Origin: Lutibacter oricola
Lineage (GTDB): Bacteria > Bacteroidota > Bacteroidia > Flavobacteriales > Flavobacteriaceae
NCBI RefSeq assembly: GCF_900106565.1
Contig: NZ_FNNJ01000008.1
Coordinates: 1-64,000, forward strand
Length of the DNA: 64,000 nucleotides
Reading direction: 5' to 3'
Within the stretch, counting starts at the first letter, position 1. Every line of letters begins with the position of its first letter. Positions 1 through 9,533 of the stretch are shown in pieces. The notes beneath the pieces are model-generated. The model saw only the letters and a program-made list of their open reading frames with translations. It ran no database searches and was not told the DNA's origin. Position numbers and translations under genes: made by a program.

Positions 1-627
1 TTCTTTATTGAACCAAAACCAATGGAGCCAATGAAGCACCAATACGATTTTGATTCAGCTACAGCCATAGGATTCTTAAAAGAATATGGTTTAGACAAAG
101 ATTTCAAAATGAATATTGAAGTAAACCACGCAACATTAGCGCAACATACGTTCCAACACGAATTAGAAGTTGCAGCCAAAGCAGGAATGTTAGGTAGTTT
201 AGATGCCAACCGTGGAGATTACCAAAACGGATGGGATACAGACCAGTTCCCTAACAATATTCAAGAAACTACAGAAGCAATGTTAGTATTCTTAAAAGCT
301 GGCGGATTACAAGGAGGAGGAATTAATTTTGATGCAAAAATCAGAAGAAATTCAACAGATTTAGAAGATGTTTTCTTAGCACACATTGGTGGAGCAGATA
401 CTTTTGCAAGAGCATTACTAATTGCTGATAAAATTATCACTTCATCCCCTTATGAAAAATTAAGAACAGATCGTTACGCTTCATTTGATGCAGGAAAAGG
501 AAAAGACTTTGAGAATGGAAAATTATCAATGGAAGACTTGTACAAAATAGCTCAAGAAAACGGAGAATTATCATTGAAGAGTGGTAAACAAGAATTATTT
601 GAAAACATTATTAACCAATACATATAA
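1..627 (+). CDS. xylA: Xylose isomerase, C-terminal part (5' end outside window)
   Basis: The reading frame is open from the first base, so the gene begins upstream. About 208 C-terminal residues of a roughly 440-residue enzyme are present. Xylose isomerase converts D-xylose to D-xylulose in the cytoplasm. The visible part carries the family's metal-site segments in order: FIEPKP, the [16 protein letters not shown] block (Glu and His ligands), [16 protein letters not shown] (several Asp ligands) and NFDAK. The first internal ATG at 22 is not the start, because the conserved FIEPKP motif lies before it. A sugar:H+ symporter follows after 12 bp, so the two are probably co-transcribed, and a xylulokinase gene would be expected upstream. 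Confidence 0.96.
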   Translation, partial: FFIEPKPMEPMKHQYDFDSATAIGFLKEYGLDKDFKMNIEVNHATLAQHTFQHELEVAAKAGMLGSLDANRGDYQNGWDTDQFPNNIQETTEAMLVFLKAGGLQGGGINFDAKIRRNSTDLEDVFLAHIGGADTFARALLIADKIITSSPYEKLRTDRYASFDAGKGKDFENGKLSMEDLYKIAQENGELSLKSGKQELFENIINQYI

Positions 628-639
628 TTTTAAAGCATT

Positions 640-2052
640 ATGGGAGCAACAAACTCTAAATATTTATTAAAGCTAACTATAGTTGCCACTCTTGGTGGAT
701 TATTGTTTGGTTATGATACTGCAGTTATTTCAGGAACTGTAAGTTCATTAGAAAGTTTTTTCGTTCTACCTTTTGGGTTGGATGAATTGGGAGCAAATGC
801 CCGTTTGGGATTTGTTGTTTCCAGTGCACTAATTGGGTGTGTTATAGGTGGAATGTCTGGTGGAATTATTAGTAAAAACTTAGGTCGTAAAAATGGATTA
901 ATTCTAGCGGCTGTATTATTTTTACTTTCTGCCATTGGATCTTCTATGCCAGAAATGTTGGTAAAACCTATTGGAGAAGGTGACCATACATTTATCTATA
1001 TTTTTATAGTTTACAGAATTATTGGTGGTATTGGAGTTGGATTGGCATCTATGCTTTCACCTTTATATATTGCTGAAATTGCACCTGCAAAAAGCAGAGG
1101 TAAATTGGTTTCTATGAACCAGTTTGCCATTATTTTTGGTATGCTAGTTGTGTATTTTGTAAATTATTTTATTGCTAGACAAGGAGACGATACTTGGTTA
1201 AACACTATAGGATGGCGTTGGATGTTTGCTTCGGAAACTATCCCAGCTACATTGTTTTTAATTATGTTATTTTTTGTGCCAGATACACCAAGATCTTTAG
1301 TGTTAAAATCTCAACCGGAAAAAGCTTTAGATGTTTTATCTAAAGTAAATGGTATTGAAGAAGGAAAAAAGATTCTTGCTGAAATTCAAAATACTGTAGA
1401 AAGTCATTCAGGAAAACTATTTTCTTTTGGAATCGCAGTAATTGTAATTGGTGTATTGCTTTCAGTTTTTCAACAATTTGTAGGTATTAATGTTGTACTT
1501 TATTATGCTCCTGAGATATTTAAGAGTATGGGCTCAGGAACTGATACTGCATTGTTACAAACTATTATTGTTGGAGCGGTTAATTTATTATTTACTGTTT
1601 TAGCAATTATGACAGTAGATAAATATGGAAGAAAACCATTAATGATAATTGGAGCAATAGGTATGGCATTTGCAATGTTTGCATTAGGGACATCGTTCTT
1701 TATGGAATCTGTAGGTATAGGAGCGTTAATATTTATGTTAATCTACGTTGCAAGTTTTGCTATGAGTTGGGGACCTGTTTGTTGGGTGCTGTTATCAGAA
1801 ATATTTCCAAATAAAATTAGAGGTCGTGCGTTAGCAGTTGCTGTTGCGGCGCAATGGATTTCTAATTATTTAGTTTCTTGGACGTTCCCAATGATGGATA
1901 AAAACACATACTTGTTAGAAACATTTAATCACGGTTTTGCCTATTGGATTTATGGTGTAATGGGAGTACTAGCAGCAATATTAGTTTGGAAATTTGTTCC
2001 TGAAACAAAAGGAAAAACATTAGAAGAAATGGAAAAAATTTGGGAGAAATAA
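640..2052 (+). CDS. xylE: MFS sugar:H+ symporter, XylE-type
   Basis: A 470-residue major facilitator of the sugar porter family with about 12 predicted membrane segments. Family signatures are visible: GYDTAVISGTV in TM1, a GRK loop near residue 85, the PDTPRSL motif before the central loop, QQFVGINVVLYYAP in TM7, and the C-terminal PETKGKTLEE motif. It probably imports D-xylose with protons across the inner membrane. The assignment to xylose rests on the 12-bp gap to xylA; the sequence alone would also allow glucose, galactose or arabinose. A strong intrinsic terminator follows, making this the last gene of the xylose operon. Confidence 0.9.
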   Translation: MGATNSKYLLKLTIVATLGGLLFGYDTAVISGTVSSLESFFVLPFGLDELGANARLGFVVSSALIGCVIGGMSGGIISKNLGRKNGLILAAVLFLLSAIGSSMPEMLVKPIGEGDHTFIYIFIVYRIIGGIGVGLASMLSPLYIAEIAPAKSRGKLVSMNQFAIIFGMLVVYFVNYFIARQGDDTWLNTIGWRWMFASETIPATLFLIMLFFVPDTPRSLVLKSQPEKALDVLSKVNGIEEGKKILAEIQNTVESHSGKLFSFGIAVIVIGVLLSVFQQFVGINVVLYYAPEIFKSMGSGTDTALLQTIIVGAVNLLFTVLAIMTVDKYGRKPLMIIGAIGMAFAMFALGTSFFMESVGIGALIFMLIYVASFAMSWGPVCWVLLSEIFPNKIRGRALAVAVAAQWISNYLVSWTFPMMDKNTYLLETFNHGFAYWIYGVMGVLAAILVWKFVPETKGKTLEEMEKIWEK

Positions 2053-2080
2053 TCATAATTTCGACTTGAAATAAATAATA

Positions 2081-2119
2081 AAAACAGCTAATTTTTTAAT
2101 AGAATTAGCTGTTTTTTAT
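2081..2119 (+). terminator. Rho-independent terminator after the xylose operon
   Basis: A 13-bp perfect stem (2081-2093 with 2103-2115, core AACAGCTAATT/AATTAGCTGTT) with a 9-nt loop is followed by a T-rich tract, 29 bp after the symporter stop codon. Confidence 0.88.
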
Positions 2120-2145
2120 TTATAAATGTAAAAAGTACATTTTAT

Positions 2146-2176
2146 TTGCTATAATTTTTAAAAACCATTAAATTTG
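2146..2176 (+). promoter_or_regulatory. Bacteroidota-type promoter of the aldose 1-epimerase gene
   Basis: TTG (2146-2148), a 20-bp spacer and TAAATTTG (2169-2176) match the -33 TTG / -7 TAnnTTTG consensus of Bacteroidota. The -7 box ends only 4 nt before the ATG at 2181, so the transcript is probably leaderless or nearly so. Confidence 0.65.
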
Positions 2177-2180
2177 TGAT

Positions 2181-3167
2181 ATGACAGAGCAAATTAAAGT
2201 AATACAACTTGTAAATTCAAAAGGATTGACTATACGAGTTTCTAATTTTGGGGCAACCTTAATTAGCGTTGAAGTTCCAACTAAAAACAATGAATTAGTA
2301 AATGTTGTAGCAGGTTTAGAAAAACCGAGTGATTATGCTGAAGATTTTTACTTAGAAAACGGCTTGTATTTAAGCAGTTCTGTTGGTAGGTATGCTGGTA
2401 GAATTTCTAAAGGTAAATTTTCTGTTGAAGGTAAGGAATATCCTGTTTTTAATGTAGATGGAGTTCATTTACATGGTGGGAAAGTTGGATTTGATAGAAA
2501 AATTTGGGCTGTAGATGAGGTTACAGAAGGAAAGAATCCTAAAGTGGTTTTATCTTGTGTAAGTAATGGTGGTGAAGAAGGATACCCAGGAAATTTAAAG
2601 GTTAAAGCTATATATGAATTAACTGAAGAAAATGAAGTTAAAATTAGCTACAAAGCAACTACAGATAAAGCAACACCTGTTAATTTAACAAATCACGCAT
2701 ATTATAACTTAAACGGAAAAGATTCAGTTTTAGATCATAAATTAATGATTAATACATCTCACTTTTTAGATGTAGATTCTCAATTAATTCCTTCGGGAAA
2801 ATTAAATGCTTCAAAAGGAACTCGATTTGATAGAAATGAATTAGAAATTTTAGGAAGAGAAGATTTTACTGGTTTTGATGATACTTTTGTTTTAGGTGAA
2901 GGAGGTTTAAAAGCAGAACTTTCTTCAGAAAAAACAGGAATTAAAATGGAGGTTTATACAAACCAACCTGCAAGTGTAGTTTACACACCAGTTCAATTAC
3001 CTAATTTACCGTATAAAAATGGAGTAACTTATAGTAAGTTTTCAGCAATTTGTTTTGAAACTCAAAACTTTCCTGATGCTCCTAATCACGATAATTTTCC
3101 AAACTCAATATTACAACCTGGCGAAGAATATAGTAACGAATCGGTATTTAAATTTAGTTTGTTGTAG
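2181..3167 (+). CDS. galM: Aldose 1-epimerase (mutarotase), GalM family
   Basis: 328 residues, the usual length for GalM-type mutarotases, which interconvert the alpha and beta anomers of aldoses. Visible family features are the N-terminal NFGATLISVEVP strand pair, SSVGRYAGRISKG (substrate-binding Arg), HLHGG, the TNHAYYNLNG block with the catalytic His, and a C-terminal CFETQNFPDAPN segment with the catalytic Glu. No signal peptide is seen, so it is cytoplasmic. It has its own promoter and lies after the terminator of the xylose operon, so it may serve general sugar uptake as well as xylose. A small membrane protein gene follows 19 bp downstream. Confidence 0.93.
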   Translation: MTEQIKVIQLVNSKGLTIRVSNFGATLISVEVPTKNNELVNVVAGLEKPSDYAEDFYLENGLYLSSSVGRYAGRISKGKFSVEGKEYPVFNVDGVHLHGGKVGFDRKIWAVDEVTEGKNPKVVLSCVSNGGEEGYPGNLKVKAIYELTEENEVKISYKATTDKATPVNLTNHAYYNLNGKDSVLDHKLMINTSHFLDVDSQLIPSGKLNASKGTRFDRNELEILGREDFTGFDDTFVLGEGGLKAELSSEKTGIKMEVYTNQPASVVYTPVQLPNLPYKNGVTYSKFSAICFETQNFPDAPNHDNFPNSILQPGEEYSNESVFKFSLL

Positions 3168-3186
3168 AAACTGATTTTTAATACTT

Positions 3187-3780
3187 ATGAAAGCTTTTTT
3201 AAGAAAAATAAAATTAATTCAAAATTATTCTTTTAAAGTCTCAGTAAGTAAAATGGATTTTATAAAGATTTTTCGCAAGAATATTGCTGAAGAAAAGGAA
3301 GGCTTTAAAATTTTATTTTTTGAAAAATTTTCGTCAGGAAAAAGACATGTTGGCACTGTTGATCTTAATGAGTTTAAGTTACGAAGAAGACGTAGGTTTT
3401 TAGAAAAAGATACTGTTTGTGTTAGGGGAAAACTTACCCAGTTGAATAAGGAATTAAAAATTGAAACCGAAATTCAAGGAGCAGCAAATTTTAATTTTAT
3501 ATTATATTTTTTGTTCCTTTTTTGTTACGGAATATTTGTTGTTATTTTTTCTCAAAATTTTTTAAATAAGGCAGAACATCCATTTTCGATAATTTTCATT
3601 TGGCTTTTACATGCAGCTTTTGTAATGGGTATACCTTATTTAGTTGTATTAAAAAGAGTTGAAAGAATGAAACGAGAGATGGAGATTGTATTTAAAAATT
3701 GGGTTATGGAAGAAACTTTTGGAATAAAACTAGATTTAAAAACAAAGAAGTTTGTGGTTAAGCCTTTAGAGAAAAATTAA
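3187..3780 (+). CDS. Uncharacterised membrane protein with two hydrophobic segments
   Basis: 197 residues, not recognised. The first ~100 residues are basic and soluble-looking (repeated Lys/Arg, RRRRR near residue 67). Two membrane segments follow, around residues 102-122 and 132-153, separated by a short loop; the C-terminal tail is again charged. This suggests two cytoplasmic domains tethered by a hairpin in the inner membrane. It starts 19 bp after galM and may be co-transcribed with it. It converges on the lacI-family gene. No catalytic motif is visible. The length and clean boundaries support a real gene. Confidence 0.6.
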   Translation: MKAFLRKIKLIQNYSFKVSVSKMDFIKIFRKNIAEEKEGFKILFFEKFSSGKRHVGTVDLNEFKLRRRRRFLEKDTVCVRGKLTQLNKELKIETEIQGAANFNFILYFLFLFCYGIFVVIFSQNFLNKAEHPFSIIFIWLLHAAFVMGIPYLVVLKRVERMKREMEIVFKNWVMEETFGIKLDLKTKKFVVKPLEKN

Positions 3781-3845
3781 TATATAAAAAAACAAGAAGC
3801 AACTTTTAGAATTATATGTGTTTAACGTTACTATTTTATTTTTAG

Positions 3846-4874
3846 TTAGAGTTTAATAGTTGATTCTCGTTCAAGAATCGTAGTTTTTACAATTTTAGTT
3901 TTAGAAGATGATACTTTATCTTCTTCTATTTCTTTAAGTTTAGCAGCCAAAAATCGCATAGCTTGTTCGCCCATAAAAACACCATGTTGGCTTACCGATG
4001 TTACTTTAGGTGTAACATGCTGTAATAACTCGCCATTGGTAAAGCCAATTAACGAAATGTTTTCAGGTATTTTATAGTGTAATTTTTTTAAAATTTCAAG
4101 GGTAGAAATAGTTGCTGTTTCCTCTAAACAAAGAAGTGCATCAACCTTTCTACTTCCCAAAACAACTTTTAATAAGGTTTCTAAATCGTCATTTTTACCA
4201 ACCCTAATAATAAGGTTTTCATCTACTAAAATGTTGTTGTTTTCTAGAGCTTTTTTATAACCTTGTATGCGTAATTTGCCAACACTTGTATGGCTAATTA
4301 TTGAAACTAGCGCAATGTTTTTTCGTTGGTTCGAAATAAAATATTCAGTTGCATCGTAAGCAGCTTTAGCATCGTTTACAATTACCTTATCACAATTTAC
4401 TTCATCGGTAACTCTGTCAATCATTACTAAGCCAACATCTTGTTTAATAGCATTTTTAAAATGACTGTAGTTTTGTAGTTTTTGAGTTTCTTCGGCAAGT
4501 GAAACAATAAAACCATCAACGGTTCCATTAACAAACATATTGGTAGCGTCTACTTCTTTTTGGTAGTTGTCGTTAGAAATACAAATAACCACGTTGTAAC
4601 CGTGTTCATTAGCAATTTTTTCAACACCACTAAAAACTTTAGCAAAATAAAGGTTAAGAATGTTGGGTAAAATTAAACCAATAGTATTTGTTTTGTTACG
4701 TTTTAAACCAAGTGCAAAAATATTGGGTTTATAGCCATTTTCTTTGGCAAATTTTTGAACTTCTTTTCGTCGTTCTTCACTTATATCATAGCTATTTTTT
4801 AATGCTTTCGAAATGGTAGCTATCGAAACATTAAAATGTTTTGCAATGGTTTTTAAAGTGAGTTTTTTCTTCAT
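3846..4874 (-). CDS. LacI-family transcriptional regulator
   Basis: 342 residues. An N-terminal helix-turn-helix and hinge (residues about 5-60; TLKTIAKHFNVSIATISKAL, then NGYKPN) is followed by a periplasmic-binding-protein-like ligand domain with the typical TNTIGLILPN start and VDGFIVSLAEE strand. Such proteins usually repress sugar catabolic operons until a sugar binds. Its position beside xylA, the symporter and galM makes xylose or a related sugar the likely effector, but this is inferred from context. It converges with the membrane-protein gene and has about 220 bp of upstream sequence shared with the divergent CYTH gene. I could not identify a clear palindromic operator. Confidence 0.93.
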   Translation of the reverse strand: MKKKLTLKTIAKHFNVSIATISKALKNSYDISEERRKEVQKFAKENGYKPNIFALGLKRNKTNTIGLILPNILNLYFAKVFSGVEKIANEHGYNVVICISNDNYQKEVDATNMFVNGTVDGFIVSLAEETQKLQNYSHFKNAIKQDVGLVMIDRVTDEVNCDKVIVNDAKAAYDATEYFISNQRKNIALVSIISHTSVGKLRIQGYKKALENNNILVDENLIIRVGKNDDLETLLKVVLGSRKVDALLCLEETATISTLEILKKLHYKIPENISLIGFTNGELLQHVTPKVTSVSQHGVFMGEQAMRFLAAKLKEIEEDKVSSSKTKIVKTTILERESTIKL

Positions 4875-5093
4875 AAAAAATTGAATACTAAAAGCACTAA
4901 ATTAATTAATAAAAACGAATTATAGTTTTTAATTTAAACGAAGTTCTAAAGGTAAATTTAACCGAAATAGGAGTTTATAAAGCTTAAGTTGTTTAATCTC
5001 CATTAAATGTTATCACTTTTAATGATTTTTTATTGTTAAAAGCTATTCTAAAAAGAATCTTATTGTAATTTGCGTGCTATAATTAAAGTTTAA

Positions 5094-5564
5094 ATGAATC
5101 AAGAAATTGAACGTAAGTTTTTAGTAAACGGAGAGTTTAAAAATTTGGCCCAAAAAAGCTATAAAATTGCACAAGGTTTTTTATCTACAGTGCCCGAACG
5201 AACCGTTAGAATTAGAATTAGAGATAATAAAGGTTTTATAACTGTAAAAGGTATTGGAAATCGATCTGGAACAACACGTTTTGAATGGGAAAAAGAAATA
5301 CCTTTAACTGAAGCTGAAACACTTTTAAAATTGTGTGAACCTATAGTTATTGAAAAAATTAGGTATATAATACCTACAAATAATCAATTGTTTTTTGAAG
5401 TAGACGAGTTTTTTGGAGTAAATAAAGGTTTATTAATTGCTGAAATAGAGTTGCCAACTGAAAATACCATTTTTACAAAGCCGAATTGGTTGGGTAATGA
5501 GGTTACTGGAGATGCTAAATATTACAATTCATCACTTTCAAAAAAACCATTTACTTTTTGGTAA
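5094..5564 (+). CDS. CYTH-domain protein (triphosphate tunnel metalloenzyme)
   Basis: 156 residues, matching single-domain CYTH proteins. The signature ExExK motif is at residues 4-8 (EIERK), followed by VRIRIRDNKGFITVKG with the alternating basic residues that line the tunnel, and FEWEKEIP and FEVDEFFG strands with acidic metal ligands. Members hydrolyse triphosphates such as inorganic triphosphate or thiamine triphosphate; the exact substrate cannot be read from sequence. An upstream GTAATTTGC at 5065-5073 resembles a -7 element with a shortened spacer. A lipoprotein gene follows 55 bp later. Confidence 0.88.
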   Translation: MNQEIERKFLVNGEFKNLAQKSYKIAQGFLSTVPERTVRIRIRDNKGFITVKGIGNRSGTTRFEWEKEIPLTEAETLLKLCEPIVIEKIRYIIPTNNQLFFEVDEFFGVNKGLLIAEIELPTENTIFTKPNWLGNEVTGDAKYYNSSLSKKPFTFW

Positions 5565-5619
5565 ATAATGGCTATATTGCAATAACTACTAGAGAAATTA
5601 ATAAATTACTTAATATATA

Positions 5620-6135
5620 ATGAAATTATATAAAATATTATTTATTGCATTATTTGTAATTTTTGTTGGATGTAAAATCGAGAATAAAGCAATTAAAGAA
5701 ACTTCAGATTTAATTCCAGAATGGGTGAAGATTACATATGAATACTCAAAAGATAGTGGAGAGTTTCAAACAGTTCATTTTTTTAAACAAGTAAACGACA
5801 CAGTAAGTTATTGTGTGTATACAAAAACTGAAGGTTTTTCTTGCGAAACATCATTTGTTTCAACTCTTATTGATAAAAAGGAGTTAACAAAGCAAAAAAT
5901 TAGTAATAAGTGCGATATTAACTATGAAGAAATTGTGAATAAATATTCTACACACTCCATGTTAAAATCGAATATAATAAAAACGGTTAGTTATACGGAG
6001 TCAATTCCAGATTCTATGTTAACTTCAACAAAAAGAATAAAAAAAGGTATTAGTTTAATTGATATTAAAAGAGAATTGGATTCTACAGTTCGATTTGTAA
6101 AAATATCTTCTAAAGGCAAGCTTGTAAAAAAATAA
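5620..6135 (+). CDS. Uncharacterised lipoprotein
   Basis: 171 residues. A hydrophobic N-terminus ends in the lipobox FVGC, placing the acylated cysteine at residue 18, so the mature protein should be anchored to a membrane facing the periplasm. The rest is hydrophilic and Lys/Ser/Thr-rich with no recognised domain. It ends 3 bp before the antiporter start codon, so the two genes are probably translated from one mRNA. Function unknown. Confidence 0.7.
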   Translation: MKLYKILFIALFVIFVGCKIENKAIKETSDLIPEWVKITYEYSKDSGEFQTVHFFKQVNDTVSYCVYTKTEGFSCETSFVSTLIDKKELTKQKISNKCDINYEEIVNKYSTHSMLKSNIIKTVSYTESIPDSMLTSTKRIKKGISLIDIKRELDSTVRFVKISSKGKLVKK

Positions 6136-6138
6136 TAT

Positions 6139-7956
6139 ATGGTAGAATTAGCAGGTATTATAATTTTAGGAATTATAGCACAATGGTTTGCTTGGAAATT
6201 TAAAATTCCAGCAATTTTACCATTAATTTTAATAGGGTTATTGGTTGGGCCAATTTCAACATTAATTTCACACGATGGTACAAAATGGTTAGAGCCAGTT
6301 TGGAATGGAAAAGAAGGACTTTTTCCTGGTGAACGACTCTTTAATTTTGTGTCGTTAGCCATTAGTATTATTCTTTTTGAAGGTGGTTTAACGTTGAAAA
6401 AAGATGAAATTTTAAATGTTGGTCCGGCAATAGGTAAATTAATAACCTTAGGGTCTGTAGTTACATTTTTTGGAGCAGGAGTTGCTGCACACTATATTTT
6501 TGAATTAAGTTGGGTAATTTCATTCTTGTTTTCAGCATTAATAATTGTAACAGGTCCAACAGTAATAGGTCCAATTTTAAGAAACATTCCATTAAAAAAA
6601 GATGTTTCTGCTGTATTAAAATGGGAGGGAATTTTAATTGATCCAATTGGAGCATTAGTTGCCGTTTTGGTGTTTGAATTTATAAGTGTTGGTGCAGGTT
6701 ATGAATATACTAGAGAAGCCTTAATTGAATTTGGTAAAATTGTAATTATCGGTATGTCAATTGGTTTTACTTCTGGATATGCAATATTTTATTCGTTGAA
6801 GTTTAAAATTATTCCTCATTATTTATTAAATGTTTTCACATTGGCAAGTGTTTTGGCAGTATTTGTATTGTCAGATTTATTTGCTCACGAGTCAGGCTTA
6901 TTATCTGTAGTAGTTATGGGTATGGTGTTAGGAAATAAAAATGTTACGGAACTAAAAGAAATACTATATTTTAAAGAGTCTATTAGTATTTTATTAATAT
7001 CAATTCTGTTTATTTTATTGGCGGCAAACATTAATATTGAAGATTTAATGTTGTTGTATAGATGGGAGTCGTTAACTCTATTTGCAGTTGTAGTATTTGT
7101 GCTAAGGCCAATTGCCGTATTTTTAAGTACTGCAGGTTCTGGATTAAAATTTAACGAAAAACTGTTTATAAGTTGGGTTGGACCTCGTGGTATTGTTGCT
7201 GCAGGTATAGCATCATTATTTGGTTTAAAATTGGTTATGAAAGGTGAACCAGGCGCTGAATATATTACACCTTTAGTATTTATGATAGTTCTTGGAACAG
7301 TAGTTTTAAATGCAACAACTGCTCGTATTTTTGCCAAAATTGTTGGGGTGTTTTTAAAATCATCTGATGGAATTATAATTGTTGGAGCAAGTAAATTTAC
7401 TAGGCTAATTGCTAATTATTTAAAAAATAATGGTAGAAGAGTAGTGCTAATTGATAGCAATGTTAACCATATTGAAAAAGCAAAAACCTTGGGCTTAGAA
7501 GCTATTCAGGGAGATATTTATTCAGATGAATTGTTGGACGATGTAGAGTTGAACGATATTGGGTATTTATTAGCGTTAACAGGTAGTGCTTCTGTAAATA
7601 ATTATGCTATTGAAAAATTTGAATCAATTTTTGGTGAAAATGGATCTTTTAGAATTATTTCTGCTGATGAGTTAAAGGATGGTGCTGAAGTTTCAAATGA
7701 AAAACTGTTTACACATAAAGATGATTATTTGAATATAAGTGAAATTGTACGAGATTTTCCAATGGTAAATGAAGTAGTTGTAAATTCTGCTGAGAATTAT
7801 AAACAATTATTGAATGATATAGAAAACGAGGGACAAGCTGTACCTATGTTTTTAAAGGATAACAAAGGTATAATTCATATAATCTCATCACTAAACGAAA
7901 CTATAGAAATAGAAAAAGGAAACGTATTAATTTACGTAGGTAAAACATTTATCTAG
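6139..7956 (+). CDS. Cation:proton antiporter (CPA family) with C-terminal TrkA-N domain
   Basis: 605 residues. Residues 1 to about 405 form a multi-span Na+/H+ exchanger domain; IIVTGPTVIGPILRN resembles the TDP-type ion-binding region, and WVGPRGIVAAGIASLFG is a conserved CPA helix. Residues about 412-530 form a Rossmann-type regulatory domain (GIIIVGASKFTRLIANYL, with DS at the end of the second strand), as in TrkA-N/RCK nucleotide sensors. The protein probably exchanges Na+ or K+ for H+ at the inner membrane under nucleotide control. NhaP/CvrA-like proteins have this architecture. Ion specificity cannot be determined from sequence. Confidence 0.88.
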   Translation: MVELAGIIILGIIAQWFAWKFKIPAILPLILIGLLVGPISTLISHDGTKWLEPVWNGKEGLFPGERLFNFVSLAISIILFEGGLTLKKDEILNVGPAIGKLITLGSVVTFFGAGVAAHYIFELSWVISFLFSALIIVTGPTVIGPILRNIPLKKDVSAVLKWEGILIDPIGALVAVLVFEFISVGAGYEYTREALIEFGKIVIIGMSIGFTSGYAIFYSLKFKIIPHYLLNVFTLASVLAVFVLSDLFAHESGLLSVVVMGMVLGNKNVTELKEILYFKESISILLISILFILLAANINIEDLMLLYRWESLTLFAVVVFVLRPIAVFLSTAGSGLKFNEKLFISWVGPRGIVAAGIASLFGLKLVMKGEPGAEYITPLVFMIVLGTVVLNATTARIFAKIVGVFLKSSDGIIIVGASKFTRLIANYLKNNGRRVVLIDSNVNHIEKAKTLGLEAIQGDIYSDELLDDVELNDIGYLLALTGSASVNNYAIEKFESIFGENGSFRIISADELKDGAEVSNEKLFTHKDDYLNISEIVRDFPMVNEVVVNSAENYKQLLNDIENEGQAVPMFLKDNKGIIHIISSLNETIEIEKGNVLIYVGKTFI

Positions 7957-7975
7957 GCTGAAAATATCTTTTATA

Positions 7976-8587
7976 ATGGATTTATTCAATACAGATATTT
8001 TTCAAAATAGATTACCTTTTGATGGTGAAGTTATAAATTACGGATTAGTTTTAAACACTAAGCAGTGTCAACAATATTTAGAGTACTTTTTAAACGCTAA
8101 TTTTTGGAAGCAAGACGAACTTATTATGTTCGGTAAGCATATTACAACTTCAAGAAAAATTGCTTGGTTTGGCGATGCTAATTTTGAATATTTTTACTCA
8201 GGAACAAAAAAAATAGCATTAGAATGGACTCCAGAAATACTAGAACTTAAACAACTAGTTCAAGAGAAAACAGGTGCTAAGTTTAACTCTTGTTTAATAA
8301 ATTTATACCACAATGGTAATGAAGGGCTTGGTTGGCATACAGATAATGAAAAAGAACTAGGCAAGAATCCTATAATCGCTTCGTTAAGCTTTGGAGCAAC
8401 TCGTAAGTTTTCTTTAAAGCATATTGCAAATAAACAAAAAGTAGATCTGCTTTTAGAAACTGGAAATTTATTGGTAATGCAAGGTTCTACCCAAGAAAAT
8501 TGGATTCATTCAGTGCCAAAAAGTAAAAAAATAATACATCCTCGTATTAATTTAACATTTAGGTATATTCGTCATAACTTACTGTAG
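7976..8587 (+). CDS. alkB: AlkB-family 2-oxoglutarate/Fe(II) dioxygenase
   Basis: 203 residues, the size of AlkB2/ALKBH2-like DNA repair dioxygenases, which remove alkyl groups from bases by oxidative demethylation. The iron triad is visible: H121 and D123 in WHTDNE and H178 in WIHSVPK. The 2-oxoglutarate-binding arginines are in the C-terminal HPRINLTFR segment (R190, R196). The SLSFGATRKFSLKH stretch is the conserved substrate-binding region. It starts 19 bp after the antiporter and may be expressed with it. No Ada or other repair gene is nearby. Confidence 0.93.
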   Translation: MDLFNTDIFQNRLPFDGEVINYGLVLNTKQCQQYLEYFLNANFWKQDELIMFGKHITTSRKIAWFGDANFEYFYSGTKKIALEWTPEILELKQLVQEKTGAKFNSCLINLYHNGNEGLGWHTDNEKELGKNPIIASLSFGATRKFSLKHIANKQKVDLLLETGNLLVMQGSTQENWIHSVPKSKKIIHPRINLTFRYIRHNLL

Positions 8588-8672
8588 TTTAATAACTTTT
8601 AAATAATAATTTCGAAACTTTTAAGCAACACTTTTATTGTTAATTGCTTTGTATTAACCATTTTAAATTATT

Positions 8673-9533
8673 TTGGGATCTAATAAAAGTAAAAGAAAAC
8701 TAGATGTAGTTGTTATTTCCGACATTCATTTAGGAACATATGGCTGCCACGCAAAGGAGTTATTAAAGTATTTAAAAAGTATCAATCCCCAAATCGTAAT
8801 TCTTAACGGAGATATTATAGACATATGGCAATTTAGTAAACGCTATTGGCCAAAATCTCATATGAAAGTGATTAAATATTTAATCGGTTGGGTTTCTCAA
8901 GGTAAAAAAGTCTACTATATAACTGGTAATCACGATGAAATGCTTCGAAAATTTGTTGGTTTTGAGTTAGGTTCACTTTTAATAAAAAATAAGGTGGTTT
9001 TAGAACTAGACGAAAAAAAAGCTTGGTTTTTTCACGGCGATGTTTTTGATGTAACAATGCAGCATTCAAAGTGGTTGGCTAAGTTGGGAGCTGTTGGTTA
9101 TGACACTTTAATTTTAATAAATAAAGCAGTTAATTATTTCAGCTCTTTAATTGGAAAAGAAAAAATTTCTTTATCAAAAAAAATAAAAGATAGTGTTAAA
9201 ACCGCAGTAAAATTTATTAATAATTTTGAAGAAACTGCTATAAAAATTGCTATAGATAATAAGTATGATTATGTGGTTTGTGGGCATATTCATCAGCCAG
9301 CATTAAAAGAAATTGAAACTAACAATGGAAGTGTGTTTTACTTAAATTCGGGAGACTGGATTGAAAATTTAACAGCTTTAGAATATTCAGAAAAAGAATG
9401 GAAATTATATAAATACAACGATAAACACTATAAAAAAGAGGAAGCTATTGAACATAAAGAGAATGACATTTTAGATAAAACATCGAAAGAGATATTTGGA
9501 GAGTTAGTGGCAGATTTTAATTTTAAGAGTTAA
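8673..9533 (+). CDS. LpxH-like metallophosphatase (UDP-2,3-diacylglucosamine diphosphatase family)
   Basis: 286 residues. The calcineurin-like metal site is complete: D17 and H19 in SDIHLG, D47 in NGDIID, N86/H87/D88 in GNHD, H121 in FFHGD and H205/H207 in CGHIHQP. The family includes LpxH, which releases lipid X in lipid A synthesis, but other phosphoesterases share the motifs. The start is TTG at 8673: an in-frame stop lies at 8664-8666, and the only codons between are ATT ATT TTG. The gene overlaps the next one by one base (TAATG), so translation is probably coupled. The partner is a glycosyltransferase, supporting an envelope or glycolipid role. Confidence 0.86.
   Translation: MGSNKSKRKLDVVVISDIHLGTYGCHAKELLKYLKSINPQIVILNGDIIDIWQFSKRYWPKSHMKVIKYLIGWVSQGKKVYYITGNHDEMLRKFVGFELGSLLIKNKVVLELDEKKAWFFHGDVFDVTMQHSKWLAKLGAVGYDTLILINKAVNYFSSLIGKEKISLSKKIKDSVKTAVKFINNFEETAIKIAIDNKYDYVVCGHIHQPALKEIETNNGSVFYLNSGDWIENLTALEYSEKEWKLYKYNDKHYKKEEAIEHKENDILDKTSKEIFGELVADFNFKS

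Noticed and set aside
6885-7337. Long open frame on the minus strand inside the cation:proton antiporter gene
   Set aside because: Antisense shadow of a well-supported transporter; no family features.
8623-8649. AAGCAA/TTGCTT hairpin between alkB and the phosphatase gene as a terminator
   Set aside because: Short stem, long loop and no proper T-run; too weak to call.
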